Shown: positions 1-7,583, counted from the first letter of the stretch. The stretch: DNA of 63,701 nt from Helicobacter sp. 11-8110 (GCF_003288905.1 NZ_NHYL01000007.1:1-63701), one strand, 5' to 3'. Notes: generated by a model from the sequence alone, not told the origin. Translations and numbers: made by a program.

Positions 1-43
1 TCATTGTCAAAACCATGAAGTTACTTTTTGAAAATACCATTAT

Positions 44-158
44 ATTTGCGAACTTTTTATAATAAAGAAAGAAAAAGTAAGTATTTATAAGACTTTTAGC
101 AAAGTGAATTAATAATACTTGTTTTATTTCTCTATGATAAAGAATACTATTATTGGCT
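44..158 (+). promoter_or_regulatory. CRISPR leader of the 15-repeat array
   Basis: AT-rich non-coding sequence directly 5' of the first repeat. It recurs inverted at 8449-8563 without insertions or deletions and with about six substitutions, also directly next to a repeat, which is what defines it as a leader. It should hold the array promoter and the spacer-integration signals; I cannot assign a start site. Cas genes, if present, would have to lie left of position 1 or elsewhere. Confidence 0.75.
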
Positions 159-1235
159 ATTAACAATATAAGACCCGATTAAAGGGGATTGAAACTTCTT
201 TATTAAGTCAGATGTTAAACTCGCACTAACTTTTATTAACAATATAAGACCCGATTAAAGGGGATTGAAACTTCTTTATTAAGTCAGATGTTAAACTCGC
301 ACTAACTTTTATTAACAATATAAGACCCGATTAAAGGGGATTGAAACTTGTAGCCGCGGTACACCGCAAATACGTCCCCTAATTAACAATATAAGACCCG
401 ATTAAAGGGGATTGAAACCATACTTCGCTTTTTTCGCAAAACGAAGTGTATGATATTAACAATATAAGACCCGATTAAAGGGGATTGAAACGCAAGGGTA
501 TAACCTAAATCTTCTTGTTTACCAGTAAATTAACAATATAAGACCCGATTAAAGGGGATTGAAACTCTATTAGCCCATTGTACAAATTGTTCGTGGTTTA
601 TTAACAATATAAGACCCGATTAAAGGGGATTGAAACTATATTTTGCTACGCTCAGATAACTTACGAAACGTCATTAACAATATAAGACCCGATTAAAGGG
701 GATTGAAACAATTGTTCATGGTTTTCTCTAACCATATCGTTGTGAAATTAACAATATAAGACCCGATTAAAGGGGATTGAAACTTACTAATGTAATCTAA
801 TAATTCTTTTTCTGTAGTATTATATTAACAATATAAGACCCGATTAAAGGGGATTGAAACTTAGTTGTTCTTCTGTAGCTTTACCACTAATGGTAAATTA
901 ACAATATAAGACCCGATTAAAGGGGATTGAAACATTCATCGTAATCTTCTTCTAGATAACGGTTATAACTTTCTAATTAACAATATAAGACCCGATTAAA
1001 GGGGATTGAAACTAAACTTATCATTATCGTACCTTATTATATTACCTAAATATTAACAATATAAGACCCGATTAAAGGGGATTGAAACCTTACCGTGGAC
1101 TTCTAATAACTTTACTAATCTGTTTTATTAACAATATAAGACCCGATTAAAGGGGATTGAAACCTTGATAAGTTACAATCTATTATACTTTTATCTCTAT
1201 TAACAATATAAGACCCGATTAAAGGGGATTGAAAC
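159..1235 (+). CRISPR. CRISPR array, 15 identical 37-nt repeats and 14 spacers
   Basis: The repeat begins ATTAACAATATAAGACC and ends AAAGGGGATTGAAAC. Repeat starts: 159, 235, 311, 382, 455, 529, 600, 673, 747, 824, 897, 976, 1052, 1127, 1199. Spacers are 34-42 nt, a spread usual for class 1 systems, and the GATTGAAAC end is typical of type I and III repeats, giving an ATTGAAAC crRNA handle. Direction is left to right, set by the leader at 44-158. Spacers 1 and 2 (196-234, 272-310) are identical. The last repeat is perfect rather than degenerate and abuts a DUF285 pseudogene directly, so the right end looks like a recombination junction and not a natural array end. No cas gene lies in the window, so the subtype is open. 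Confidence 0.98.
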
Positions 1236-1696
1236 GACTTTTGCGACATTACATTCAAAGCTCATAGCCTTAGAGCCATTAAGCATATCAATCGCAGTTT
1301 TTAACCTCTTTGTATCCCATCTATCTAGGGGTTGATTAAAGCTCTTACAATACTCAAGCATCCGATCCATATTTTCTACTTTTCTTACATCCCAGCACCC
1401 AATAGGCTCGTTAAAGTCTTTACACAAGCAAAACATAGAGCTCATATCTTTTACTTTTGAGACACCCTAGCATCCAATAGGGATATTAAAATGCTTACAT
1501 CCAGCAAACATGCCTTCCATAGTAATAACATTACTAGTATCCCAGTATTCAATACCACTAAAATTTTTGCGCTTTACATCCTTAAAAAGCGCTCGCATAT
1601 AGCTAATCGCACTTGTATTAATGTCGTTTAGATAAATGTCATTATCTTTTACTAGCTCTCTTAACTCAGCTCTATTTTTTGGCTTGATTTTTTCAT
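1236..1696 (-). pseudogene. BspA-like DUF285 surface-repeat protein, broken
   Basis: Minus-strand reading shows repeated units of the DUF285/BspA family (patterns such as WDTSNV, WDVRKVENM and MSSMF), a family of leucine-rich-repeat-like surface proteins in mycoplasmas, Bacteroidota and some Campylobacter. The apparent ATG is at 1696. A one-base loss a few codons later shifts the frame: the expected MKKYKPKNRAEL-type start is only restored by one extra base. A TAG stands at 1467-1469 where the repeat pattern calls for Trp. The 3' end is cut off exactly by the last CRISPR repeat. A second member of the family is broken at 4014-4499. Three separate lesions make a functional protein unlikely. 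Confidence 0.75.
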
Positions 1697-1730
1697 CTCT
1701 TAAGCTCTATATAGCTATTTTGCTAAAATT

Positions 1731-2435
1731 CTAGCTAAAAAACTTCTCTATATCAGCTTCTATTTTTGGCGCAGCCGTTGTGGCTTTTTCTATGTAGCAT
1801 TTGTTAAATGCGTGGTCTATATCGCTTTTATCAAGGTTGTTTAAAATGCTCTTTTTAGCAAAACCGCTAAAATCTGCCACATCTAGCACCTGCCCACTAG
1901 TGCCAATGCACACAAATAGCGAGTCCTCAGCCTTTCTAAGCGCATTTAGCTCATTATAAAGCACCTTATAAAATGGAGCCTGCTCGCCAAACATAACGAT
2001 ATTGTGGCGAAACTTCTTACACCCACATTTACAAATATGCTCTTTGGCATTTATCGCCTCATAGCCGATATATTCTATTTTTTTGCAATGCTCACAGTAA
2101 ATCTGGGGCAAAAATCCGTGTAAATGAACGACATCCACGCAGCCTGCCCGCTCTAACAAATCATCTACATTTTGCGTTAGTACTGCGATTTGCTCGGGGT
2201 ATTTTGCCTTTATACGAGCTATCATGCGGTGAGCCTCGTTTGGCTCGCACTCTGCTAGCTGAGCCCTACGCTTGTCGTAAAAATCTAGCACTTTTTGCCT
2301 ATTTTCTCTAAATCCACGAGCCGAGCAAACCTCCATTATATCATACTCTTCCCAAAGTCCGTCAGAGTCTCTAAAAGTCCTTAGCCCACTCTCAGCTGAT
2401 AATCCAGCACCACTTAAAATAAGCACTTTTTTCAT
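1731..2435 (-). CDS. Sir2-family NAD-dependent protein deacylase
   Basis: Sirtuin of 234 aa, near the usual length of bacterial CobB. It would remove acyl groups from lysines using NAD+ in the cytoplasm. Visible motifs: GAGLSAESGLRTFRD at 9-23 (NAD binding), TQNVDDLLERAG at 87-98, LHG with the likely catalytic His106, zinc Cys pairs 114/117 and 135/137-139, FGE at 149-151, and a GTS near 178. The FYDKRR stretch (Tyr53, Arg56) matches the Tyr-x-x-Arg pattern linked in CobB/SIRT5 to acidic acyl groups such as succinyl. The gene is richer in G+C than the core genes of the window and sits between a broken DUF285 gene and a two-nuclease protein, so it probably came in by transfer. Some sirtuins act in phage defence; nothing here shows that role. 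Confidence 0.9.
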   Translation of the reverse strand: MKKVLILSGAGLSAESGLRTFRDSDGLWEEYDIMEVCSARGFRENRQKVLDFYDKRRAQLAECEPNEAHRMIARIKAKYPEQIAVLTQNVDDLLERAGCVDVVHLHGFLPQIYCEHCKKIEYIGYEAINAKEHICKCGCKKFRHNIVMFGEQAPFYKVLYNELNALRKAEDSLFVCIGTSGQVLDVADFSGFAKKSILNNLDKSDIDHAFNKCYIEKATTAAPKIEADIEKFFS

Positions 2436-2462
2436 CTTTACTCCTTAAAAATACTCAGAACT

Positions 2463-2490
2463 CTAGCCAAAATTCCAGACTATTTTTATA
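2463..2490. repeat. Dispersed intergenic element, copy 1 (diverged)
   Basis: Lies between DUF2779 and sir2. Read on the minus strand it has AAATAGTCTG followed by an AATTTTGGCTAGAGTT stretch, a diverged form of the element seen intact at 5671-5706. Confidence 0.5.
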
Positions 2491-2501
2491 GCTGCAAATA
2501 C

Positions 2502-4010
2502 CTATTTTACCAGCTCTTTTAGTCCTTCAAGCACCTTTACCATCGCTAGCGTATCAAGTCCGCAATAAGCTAGTAGCTCTTTGCGTTTTTTAGCGATTTG
2601 CTCGCTATTCATCGTTGCAAATGCTGGAAAAGCATTCATTGCCTCGCCGCCATTTGATATCTCGCCACGGCTTGCCATTGCCTTATATCCATCATCTATG
2701 CTTGGGGCTAGTATGGGCTGGATTTTCTTGATAGAGTAGCTGCCGTTTTGGCGCCAGTCGTAAAAATCACGCTTAGCAAAAGGCTCCATTAAATCTTTCA
2801 TATTATTATGAATATCCATCAAATGCTCGGCTAGGTCAGGGAAAAGCTCAGCTAGTCGCTTTAAAACCCCTTTTTCAAACTGCGCATTATAAGCTAGCAA
2901 GCAAACACCCTTTGGTATATCACGCACTAGGCTAAGAGCCAAAGCTCTGCGTGGGTCGCAAAACTCAGTAGGCAAAAACTCCTTATGCTCTGGCTCGCTA
3001 CCATTGCCCTTATCAATGTGGAGTGAATACTCAAAAGGCGTCTGCTCGTATGGCTTAGCCCCACGCCACAGCGGAACTGCGCTTTGAAAAGTCTCAAAGT
3101 CCAAATGATAAAGCGGATAGCTAAGCGTAGAGAGAAACTCACGCACAGCATTAGCATTAAGAATTCTAGATTTTTCTTTGTGGGCTTTTAGCTGGATTTG
3201 CTGATAGGCTGGAAATGCTGAAATATTCTTTATATCATCTATATTTTTTACGCCCGAGTGCCACAAGGCAAACTTGTCTTTTTTGTAAAATTTCACTCCA
3301 AGCTTTGAGCCTATGTCAAAGACTGAGCCTTGCGCCACCCCAGCCCAGCAGTATTCAAATGCCCCGCAAGTATAAGGATCGTAGCAATGCATGTCTATAT
3401 CGCACTCTGGTTCATTATGGAATTCTAGAATTCTCTCAAAGTGAGCGATATTTTCACGCACATTATTAAACTGCTCTTTGGCGTTCTCAGTAAGGTCGTT
3501 TATTGCAAAAAGCGCCTTTAAATCAAGCTCGTCCCCACGCACATACTCGCTATTTAGATGGATTAGATTTACAGCCTTTACATTGTATCCAAGGCTAGTT
3601 AGTACAAAGTGCTGAAAAGCCGTATCATCTAAATATACAGTGCTTACGCTGGTGCTTGATTTTACTTCGTTTATGACAAGGCTACCATCAGCGCAAACCT
3701 CTAAAATATCCACCATAATAAGCGCATCGCCAAAGCTAAAAGTAGCTTCATAAATGTAGCGAACACCACGCTCAATTAGCTCTTTTGTTTGGGCGATTTT
3801 TTCATCAAAGCTCGTGCCCTCCCACTCAATGTGCTCTCCGCCTTTAAATAGCTCGCACGCTAGCTCGCCAACTTCATTTCCACGTTCAAAAACAGTCTCC
3901 AAGCTAGCATTTGGCGCAAACACGCTCTCATCGCCCTTGCGGTGCTTGCTTAGCCACAGCAGCTTAGAACACTGCATACCATTTATATATAGAGATTTTG
4001 AGATACCCAT
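2502..4010 (-). CDS. DUF2779 protein: Cas4-like PD-(D/E)XK half plus DEDD exonuclease half
   Basis: Protein of 502 aa with two nuclease-like halves. The N-terminal half has Cys14, Asp101, and EVK at 115-117 (PD-(D/E)XK pattern), then Cys209, Cys215 and Cys221; one early Cys and three later ones recall the [4Fe-4S] site of Cas4/AddB-type nucleases. The C-terminal half has LDFETF with Asp304 and Glu306, AYNAQFEKG near 373-381, Asp399, and Tyr482-x3-Asp486, the layout of a DEDDy 3'-5' exonuclease. DUF2779 is a known family without a settled role. Assigning two catalytic centres is inference from motifs. Its start lies 4 nt from the broken DUF285 gene at 4014, and its base composition matches the foreign block. 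Confidence 0.85.
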   Translation of the reverse strand: MGISKSLYINGMQCSKLLWLSKHRKGDESVFAPNASLETVFERGNEVGELACELFKGGEHIEWEGTSFDEKIAQTKELIERGVRYIYEATFSFGDALIMVDILEVCADGSLVINEVKSSTSVSTVYLDDTAFQHFVLTSLGYNVKAVNLIHLNSEYVRGDELDLKALFAINDLTENAKEQFNNVRENIAHFERILEFHNEPECDIDMHCYDPYTCGAFEYCWAGVAQGSVFDIGSKLGVKFYKKDKFALWHSGVKNIDDIKNISAFPAYQQIQLKAHKEKSRILNANAVREFLSTLSYPLYHLDFETFQSAVPLWRGAKPYEQTPFEYSLHIDKGNGSEPEHKEFLPTEFCDPRRALALSLVRDIPKGVCLLAYNAQFEKGVLKRLAELFPDLAEHLMDIHNNMKDLMEPFAKRDFYDWRQNGSYSIKKIQPILAPSIDDGYKAMASRGEISNGGEAMNAFPAFATMNSEQIAKKRKELLAYCGLDTLAMVKVLEGLKELVK

Positions 4011-4013
4011 TTT

Positions 4014-4499
4014 TCATCCTTTTATTTTATTATACCAGCTAGGAACGGCGCAATTACAGCCACCAAACATACCATAAGTTTCTTTTAGATTAGATATATC
4101 CCAGCTATTTAAGTCCCCTTTAAAAGACGCACACATACTAAACATATAGCACACATCACGCACTTTGCTTGTATTCCATTTGCCCAAAGGCTGATTAAAT
4201 AAATAGCAATTTCCAAACATTTTATAAAAGCTCTCGCAAGAACTCACATTCCAGCCGCTGATATCGGCGTTAAAAAAATGGCAGTTGTGAAACATAAGGT
4301 TCATATCACGGACATTTGAGACATTCCAGCTCTCAATACCGCTAAAATCCTCTCACCCAGCCCAAGCCCCACATACATCAGGCTTAAATAGCGAGCTCAT
4401 ATCTGCGATATTACTAGTATCGATATCGCCTAGATACACACTCTCATCTTTTACAAGAGCTTTTAGCTGGGCTAGACTTTGTGGCTGATATTTTTCCAT
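4014..4499 (-). pseudogene. BspA-like DUF285 protein with one in-frame stop
   Basis: Read from an ATG at 4499 the frame gives MEKYQPQSLAQLKALV and then DUF285 repeat units (WNVSNVRDMNLMFHN, WNTSKVRDV, WDISNLKET). The frame is intact except for a TGA at 4353-4355, between GAWAG and EDFSG; the rest runs to the stop at 4014. The same start pattern, KALVKDESVYLGDIDTS, is seen in the broken copy at 1236-1696, so the two are paralogues. The short, single-domain form without a visible signal peptide resembles DUF285 proteins reported in some Campylobacter. A single nonsense change suggests recent inactivation. Confidence 0.75.
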
Positions 4500-4530
4500 C
4501 TAGAATTCCTTTGATTTTATAAAATTTATA

Positions 4531-4566
4531 GGAATTCTAGCATATAAAGCAGACTATTTATTGTCG
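4531..4566. repeat. Dispersed intergenic element, copy 2
   Basis: GGAATTCTAGC followed by GCAGACTATTTATTGTCG, between the DUF285 pseudogene start and the 3' end of the nuclease-like gene. Same order of parts as the copy at 5671-5706 but with a degraded palindrome. The stretch 4600-4645 just to the right holds three more TCTAGAATTC-type palindromes. Confidence 0.6.
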
Positions 4567-4653
4567 GTTTTTAACTTTTTGGGGTGTTGGTGTATTGTTT
4601 AGAATTCTAGAATTCGCACAATCTAGAATTCCAAAAATAGAATTTTGAAAAAT

Positions 4654-5304
4654 TTATATAATTTTTGTGACTAAATAATGAAAAATTCCATCACTTTTTT
4701 CTTCATCTACATTTGAAAATTCCTTCCACTTCATTTTATAAATACCTTTTAGTTTTATGGGTTCTTCAATGCCTTTTTTCGTCCCAGCACCAGTATGTTC
4801 TGCCCATTTTAGCTCACCATGTTTTGTAATTCCATCTTCAAGTGAAAATTCCTTGTAAACACAATCATTTTTTTGCGGTGGTCTAAGATATATTTTATCA
4901 TTTGTGAGAAAAACAGCATAGCCCTCTTTAAAATTATTCTTTTCTTGTTCTTTTATGCTTTCTATTCGCATAATGTCTTTTAGATACAAATAACAGCTTA
5001 TATCTTTTGCCCCTTGGTCTTTTAGATTGAAAACCTCTTGAATTTTTTTATCTATCATTTCTTCTTTTTTGCTATTTTTAGTTTTGTATTTTAGTTCTAT
5101 CGGTATCCATTTATTGCTAATAAATACAAGAATATCAATGTGCATTTTATCATTAAATTTAGGCACATACTCTAATCTTACTTTCGCATCAGGATACATT
5201 TCTTTTATAACCCAAGCCATTTCTAACTGAAAATCAGCCTCAGAACAAAAAATTTGACGCTTGTCTTGTAATTTTTCTATTATTTTTGCCATGTCAATTG
5301 ACAT
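4654..5304 (-). CDS. Predicted PD-(D/E)XK nuclease-like protein
   Basis: Hypothetical protein of 216 aa. The region around residues 28-72 fits a PD-(D/E)XK fold: Glu28 in FQLEMAWVI, Asp57 in MHIDILVF, then ELK at 70-72 after a short beta-turn (NKWIPIELKYK). Families with this pattern include restriction endonuclease-like and defence-related proteins, but no exact family is recognised. There is no signal peptide or membrane segment, so it should be cytoplasmic. It is preceded and followed by copies of the dispersed element and is transcribed in the same direction as its neighbours. AT-content is higher than in sir2 and DUF2779, so it may have a different source. Confidence 0.7.
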   Translation of the reverse strand: MSIDMAKIIEKLQDKRQIFCSEADFQLEMAWVIKEMYPDAKVRLEYVPKFNDKMHIDILVFISNKWIPIELKYKTKNSKKEEMIDKKIQEVFNLKDQGAKDISCYLYLKDIMRIESIKEQEKNNFKEGYAVFLTNDKIYLRPPQKNDCVYKEFSLEDGITKHGELKWAEHTGAGTKKGIEEPIKLKGIYKMKWKEFSNVDEEKSDGIFHYLVTKII

Positions 5305-5394
5305 TTGATACCTCTTTTTTGAACATTGAGATTTTTGAATTATATCTAAAATTTTTGCGCTTTTAATTATTTTTTGTCTTTACAAAATCATGAC

Positions 5395-5419
5395 AAATTT
5401 AGCAGACTATTTTATGTCG
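5395..5419. repeat. Dispersed intergenic element, copy 3 (partial)
   Basis: Only the conserved half is left: GCAGACTATTTTATGTCG. It lies between the start of the nuclease-like gene and the 3' end of the small gene at 5499. Confidence 0.5.
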
Positions 5420-5498
5420 TATTATTATGCTAGCATTTTAAAAAATTTTCAAAAAAAGGGGCAGAAATGCGCCTTTTACTCTCATCTTTGTGTGAGTT

Positions 5499-5633
5499 TC
5501 ACACCCAAAGAGCGTCAGCCTTGATAAGCTCATTTATTTGGCTTAGCATTTGCGCCTTCGCAGCTTTATCCATCGCTTTGAATTTGCTAGAATTTTCTAA
5601 GAATTCCAAGTAATTTGTAAGATTTGCATCCAT
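5499..5633 (-). CDS. Small hypothetical protein, 44 aa
   Basis: Short open frame with ATG at 5633, preceded on its strand by AAAGGATAAT, a good ribosome binding site, and ending in TGA at 5499. The product begins MDANLTNYLEFLENSS and ends LIKADALWV; it is soluble, helical and Lys/Ala/Leu-rich, with no Cys and no signal peptide. No family is recognised. It lies between two copies of the dispersed element in a row of same-strand single genes, which together with the binding site supports a real gene. Confidence 0.55.
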   Translation of the reverse strand: MDANLTNYLEFLENSSKFKAMDKAAKAQMLSQINELIKADALWV

Positions 5634-5670
5634 TTATTATCCTTTCTGCCGATACATTTTTTGCATTTTG

Positions 5671-5706
5671 GCAATTCTAGCTAGAATTGCAGACTATTTG
5701 TTGTCG
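5671..5706. repeat. Dispersed intergenic element, copy 4 (best copy)
   Basis: A perfect 20-bp palindrome (GCAATTCTAGC and its mirror, 5671-5690) followed by AGACTATTTGTTGTCG. It overlaps the stop codon of the DUF1643 gene at 5694. The same order is seen at 6404-6436. Confidence 0.75.
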
Positions 5707-6212
5707 TTTTTTATTTCAAAATCAATAATTTTGATTGTTTTGCTTTTGCGTGATGGATGTGGCGGTAAGCCATCATTTGTGATAGCATCAAGGCATTTTA
5801 GCTTTCTGCCGTCACAAAGTGCCATGATATCATCTAGGCATTTTTGTAGATACTTGCGCTTTTTTAGCACCACACCATAGCAGAGCAAAATATCACTATT
5901 TTTAAACTCAGCCAAAACTGTCTTGATTTTGGCTAAATTTTTTGCGTGTATTTTCTCATCAAAGTCCGCAAGTTCATCTGGATTTGTGGCGATAAGCGGA
6001 TAGAGATTTAGCATTATAAAGCCATCATAACCATTGTTTTCTAGTATAGCACAAAGCAAGTTCATTGTAGCATCGCATTCGCTACCACTTGCTATACTGG
6101 GATTTGCGCCGATACAAATTAGCGTATTTTTGCCCTTTTTACCAAGCATATATCTACATTGCTTGTCTTTATCGCAAATATCAGGCTCAAAGCCATCTTT
6201 CCATTTATACAT
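5694..6212 (-). CDS. DUF1643 domain protein
   Basis: Protein of 172 aa that fits DUF1643: Arg20 in CRYMLGKKG, then LICIGANPSIASGSECDATMN (about 31-51), the family's conserved NPS...D-T block, and a later ILLCYGV stretch. The function of the family is not known; members often sit in accessory regions. The protein is cytoplasmic by sequence. Its stop codon falls inside copy 4 of the dispersed element. Start is the ATG at 6212; no strong ribosome binding site is visible, so a later start cannot be excluded. Confidence 0.8.
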   Translation of the reverse strand: MYKWKDGFEPDICDKDKQCRYMLGKKGKNTLICIGANPSIASGSECDATMNLLCAILENNGYDGFIMLNLYPLIATNPDELADFDEKIHAKNLAKIKTVLAEFKNSDILLCYGVVLKKRKYLQKCLDDIMALCDGRKLKCLDAITNDGLPPHPSRKSKTIKIIDFEIKNDNK

Positions 6213-6403
6213 TTTTATATCATTCCAATTTTAATTTTTTTAAGAATTCTAAAATTCTACCGTATTTTCTAGTCAAAAAGTTTGTAAAACCAAAATATCC
6301 CCTTAGTTTATAATTAAAATTGTTTTGTGAATTATATCAAAAATAACATTACAATTCTAGGGAATTCTAGAATTCCCTAGTTCTATATTTGTTTTTATAG
6401 CAT

Positions 6404-6436
6404 AATTCTAGCTAGAATTGCAGACTATTTGTTGTC
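6404..6436. repeat. Dispersed intergenic element, copy 5
   Basis: Palindrome AATTCTAGCTAGAATT (6404-6419) followed by GCAGACTATTTGTTGTC, identical to copy 4 over about 33 nt. It lies 11 nt from the stop of the ParE-type toxin gene. A further palindrome built of GGGAATTCTAGAATTCCC sits at 6359-6378. Confidence 0.75.
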
Positions 6437-6446
6437 ATTTTTAAAT

Positions 6447-6722
6447 TTATAATTTAGGCAAATTGCGCTTATAAATGTTTAAGATTTCAATATTTTCGTT
6501 TATTTCAAAGATAATTACATAACCATTAAAAATAAAATCACGGATATTTTCATCATTTGCTATGAAGTTTTTTCTATGTTTATAGGGCATAATAGTAATT
6601 GTTTCTAGCTGTGATTTAAGGTTTGTGGCAAATTCCCTAGCTCTTTTTGGGCTGTCTTGTGCGATGAAATCTACTATATTTGCTAAGGAATTTTGAAATT
6701 TCTTACTATAAATTATTTTCAT
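6447..6722 (-). CDS. ParE/RelE-superfamily toxin
   Basis: Protein of 91 aa with the small toxin fold pattern: MKIIYSKKFQNSLANIVDFIAQDSP at the start (beta strand, then a helical hairpin), a central MPYKHRKNF, and the strand pair GYVIIFEINENIEILNIY near the C-terminus. The family includes gyrase poisons (ParE) and ribosome-dependent mRNases (RelE); the motifs do not decide between them. It overlaps the upstream gene at 6719 by 4 bp, the classical antitoxin-first operon order, which supports a working type II pair. Confidence 0.85.
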   Translation of the reverse strand: MKIIYSKKFQNSLANIVDFIAQDSPKRAREFATNLKSQLETITIMPYKHRKNFIANDENIRDFIFNGYVIIFEINENIEILNIYKRNLPKL

Positions 6723-6958
6723 TCGTATTTTGCTATTGTTTTATCTATACTTGCCCACATTTCATCAGCGTTTATAAACTTTAATTTTCCAGCCTTTTTA
6801 TCCTTTAAAAGCTCTTTAAAATCATTTTCATCGCTTTTGCTAAGCCCACTATTTTGCACAACAATCGCACTTGGGTCAATTTTTTTTAGCACATCTTTTA
6901 TTGCATTCATCGCTACTTTTTCTAAGCTAGGATTGATTTTGACGCTAAATTCAAGCAT
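6719..6958 (-). CDS. Antitoxin of the ParE-type pair
   Basis: Protein of 79 aa, upstream of and overlapping the toxin by ATGA. It is rich in Lys, Asp and Glu, starts MLEFSVKINPSLEKVAMNAIKDVL, and ends WASIDKTIAKYE. The N-terminal part would bind DNA or dimerise and the C-terminal tail would wrap the toxin. The exact antitoxin family is not recognised; position and size make the assignment. The pair should repress its own promoter, somewhere in the short gap 6959-7009. Confidence 0.75.
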   Translation of the reverse strand: MLEFSVKINPSLEKVAMNAIKDVLKKIDPSAIVVQNSGLSKSDENDFKELLKDKKAGKLKFINADEMWASIDKTIAKYE

Positions 6959-7009
6959 TTTATTCCCCTTAAATTAAAGATAGTATTATATTAAAATACA
7001 GCTAGAATT

Positions 7010-7513
7010 CTAGTTTTTAGCAAATTTTAGGATTCTAACTATAAAAGGCTCATAGTCCATCACTCTATGCGTGGTGTGAGTGATGAATATTTGCGCCTTA
7101 GAGCCAAAAAGTGCTTTTACTTTTATATCATTTTGAGCTAAAAGCTCATCATCGGCAGATACAAAAATAAGCGCATTTATAGGCTTATCAAGCACCAAAT
7201 CAGGCACACTTGGGATACGAAAGCGAGGTGTTTAAGATGGATTAAAAAGCACAGATTTTAGTCCCAAATCCATACCAAAACGAGCCGAGAGATATCCACC
7301 AAGCGATGAGCCAATTAGCGTTAGATTATCATTTGTGCGAATTTGCAAATCTAGAATTTGCGACTTTAAATCAGCGTAAATCTCATCATAAGTGGCATTA
7401 CTATCCCAGCCAAGTGGCTCTAAAACTTCGCCCCTTGCCCCTAAAAGCTCTTTTAGCACCTTTCCACTTCTGCCGTTTTTATTTGAGCCATATCCGTGAA
7501 TATACACAAACAT
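7010..7513 (-). pseudogene. YqiA/YcfP-type alpha/beta hydrolase with an in-frame stop
   Basis: From the ATG at 7513 the frame gives MFVYIHGYGSNKNGRSGK and the nucleophile elbow GSSLGG (Ser70), typical of the small YqiA/YcfP esterase family. A TAA follows LFNPS at about residue 94. The same frame continues with TPRFRIPSVPDLVLDKP, the acid-bearing SADDELL and a C-terminal HTTHRVMDYEP with the likely catalytic His, down to the TAG at 7010. All parts of the family are present, so one point change has split it. The two halves are unlikely to act as separate proteins. Confidence 0.75.
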
Positions 7514-7546
7514 TACTTTTCCTTTGGTTTTTGGTTTTATAAGCAG

Positions 7547-7581
7547 AATTTTAACTAGAATTTAGGACTATTTATTGACTG
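7547..7581. repeat. Dispersed intergenic element, copy 6 (diverged)
   Basis: AATTTTAACTAGAATT followed by AGGACTATTTATTGACTG, upstream of the hydrolase pseudogene. Same order of parts as copies 4 and 5. Confidence 0.5.
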
Positions 7582-7583
7582 TT

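Noticed and set aside
1200-1445. An 81-codon minus-strand gene reaching into the CRISPR array
   Set aside because: It is the tail of the broken DUF285 gene; the last eleven codons are CRISPR repeat sequence.
2463-7581. A true integron with attC sites
   Set aside because: The element between genes lacks recognisable GTTRRRY/RYYYAAC cores and no integrase is seen; kept only as an analogy.
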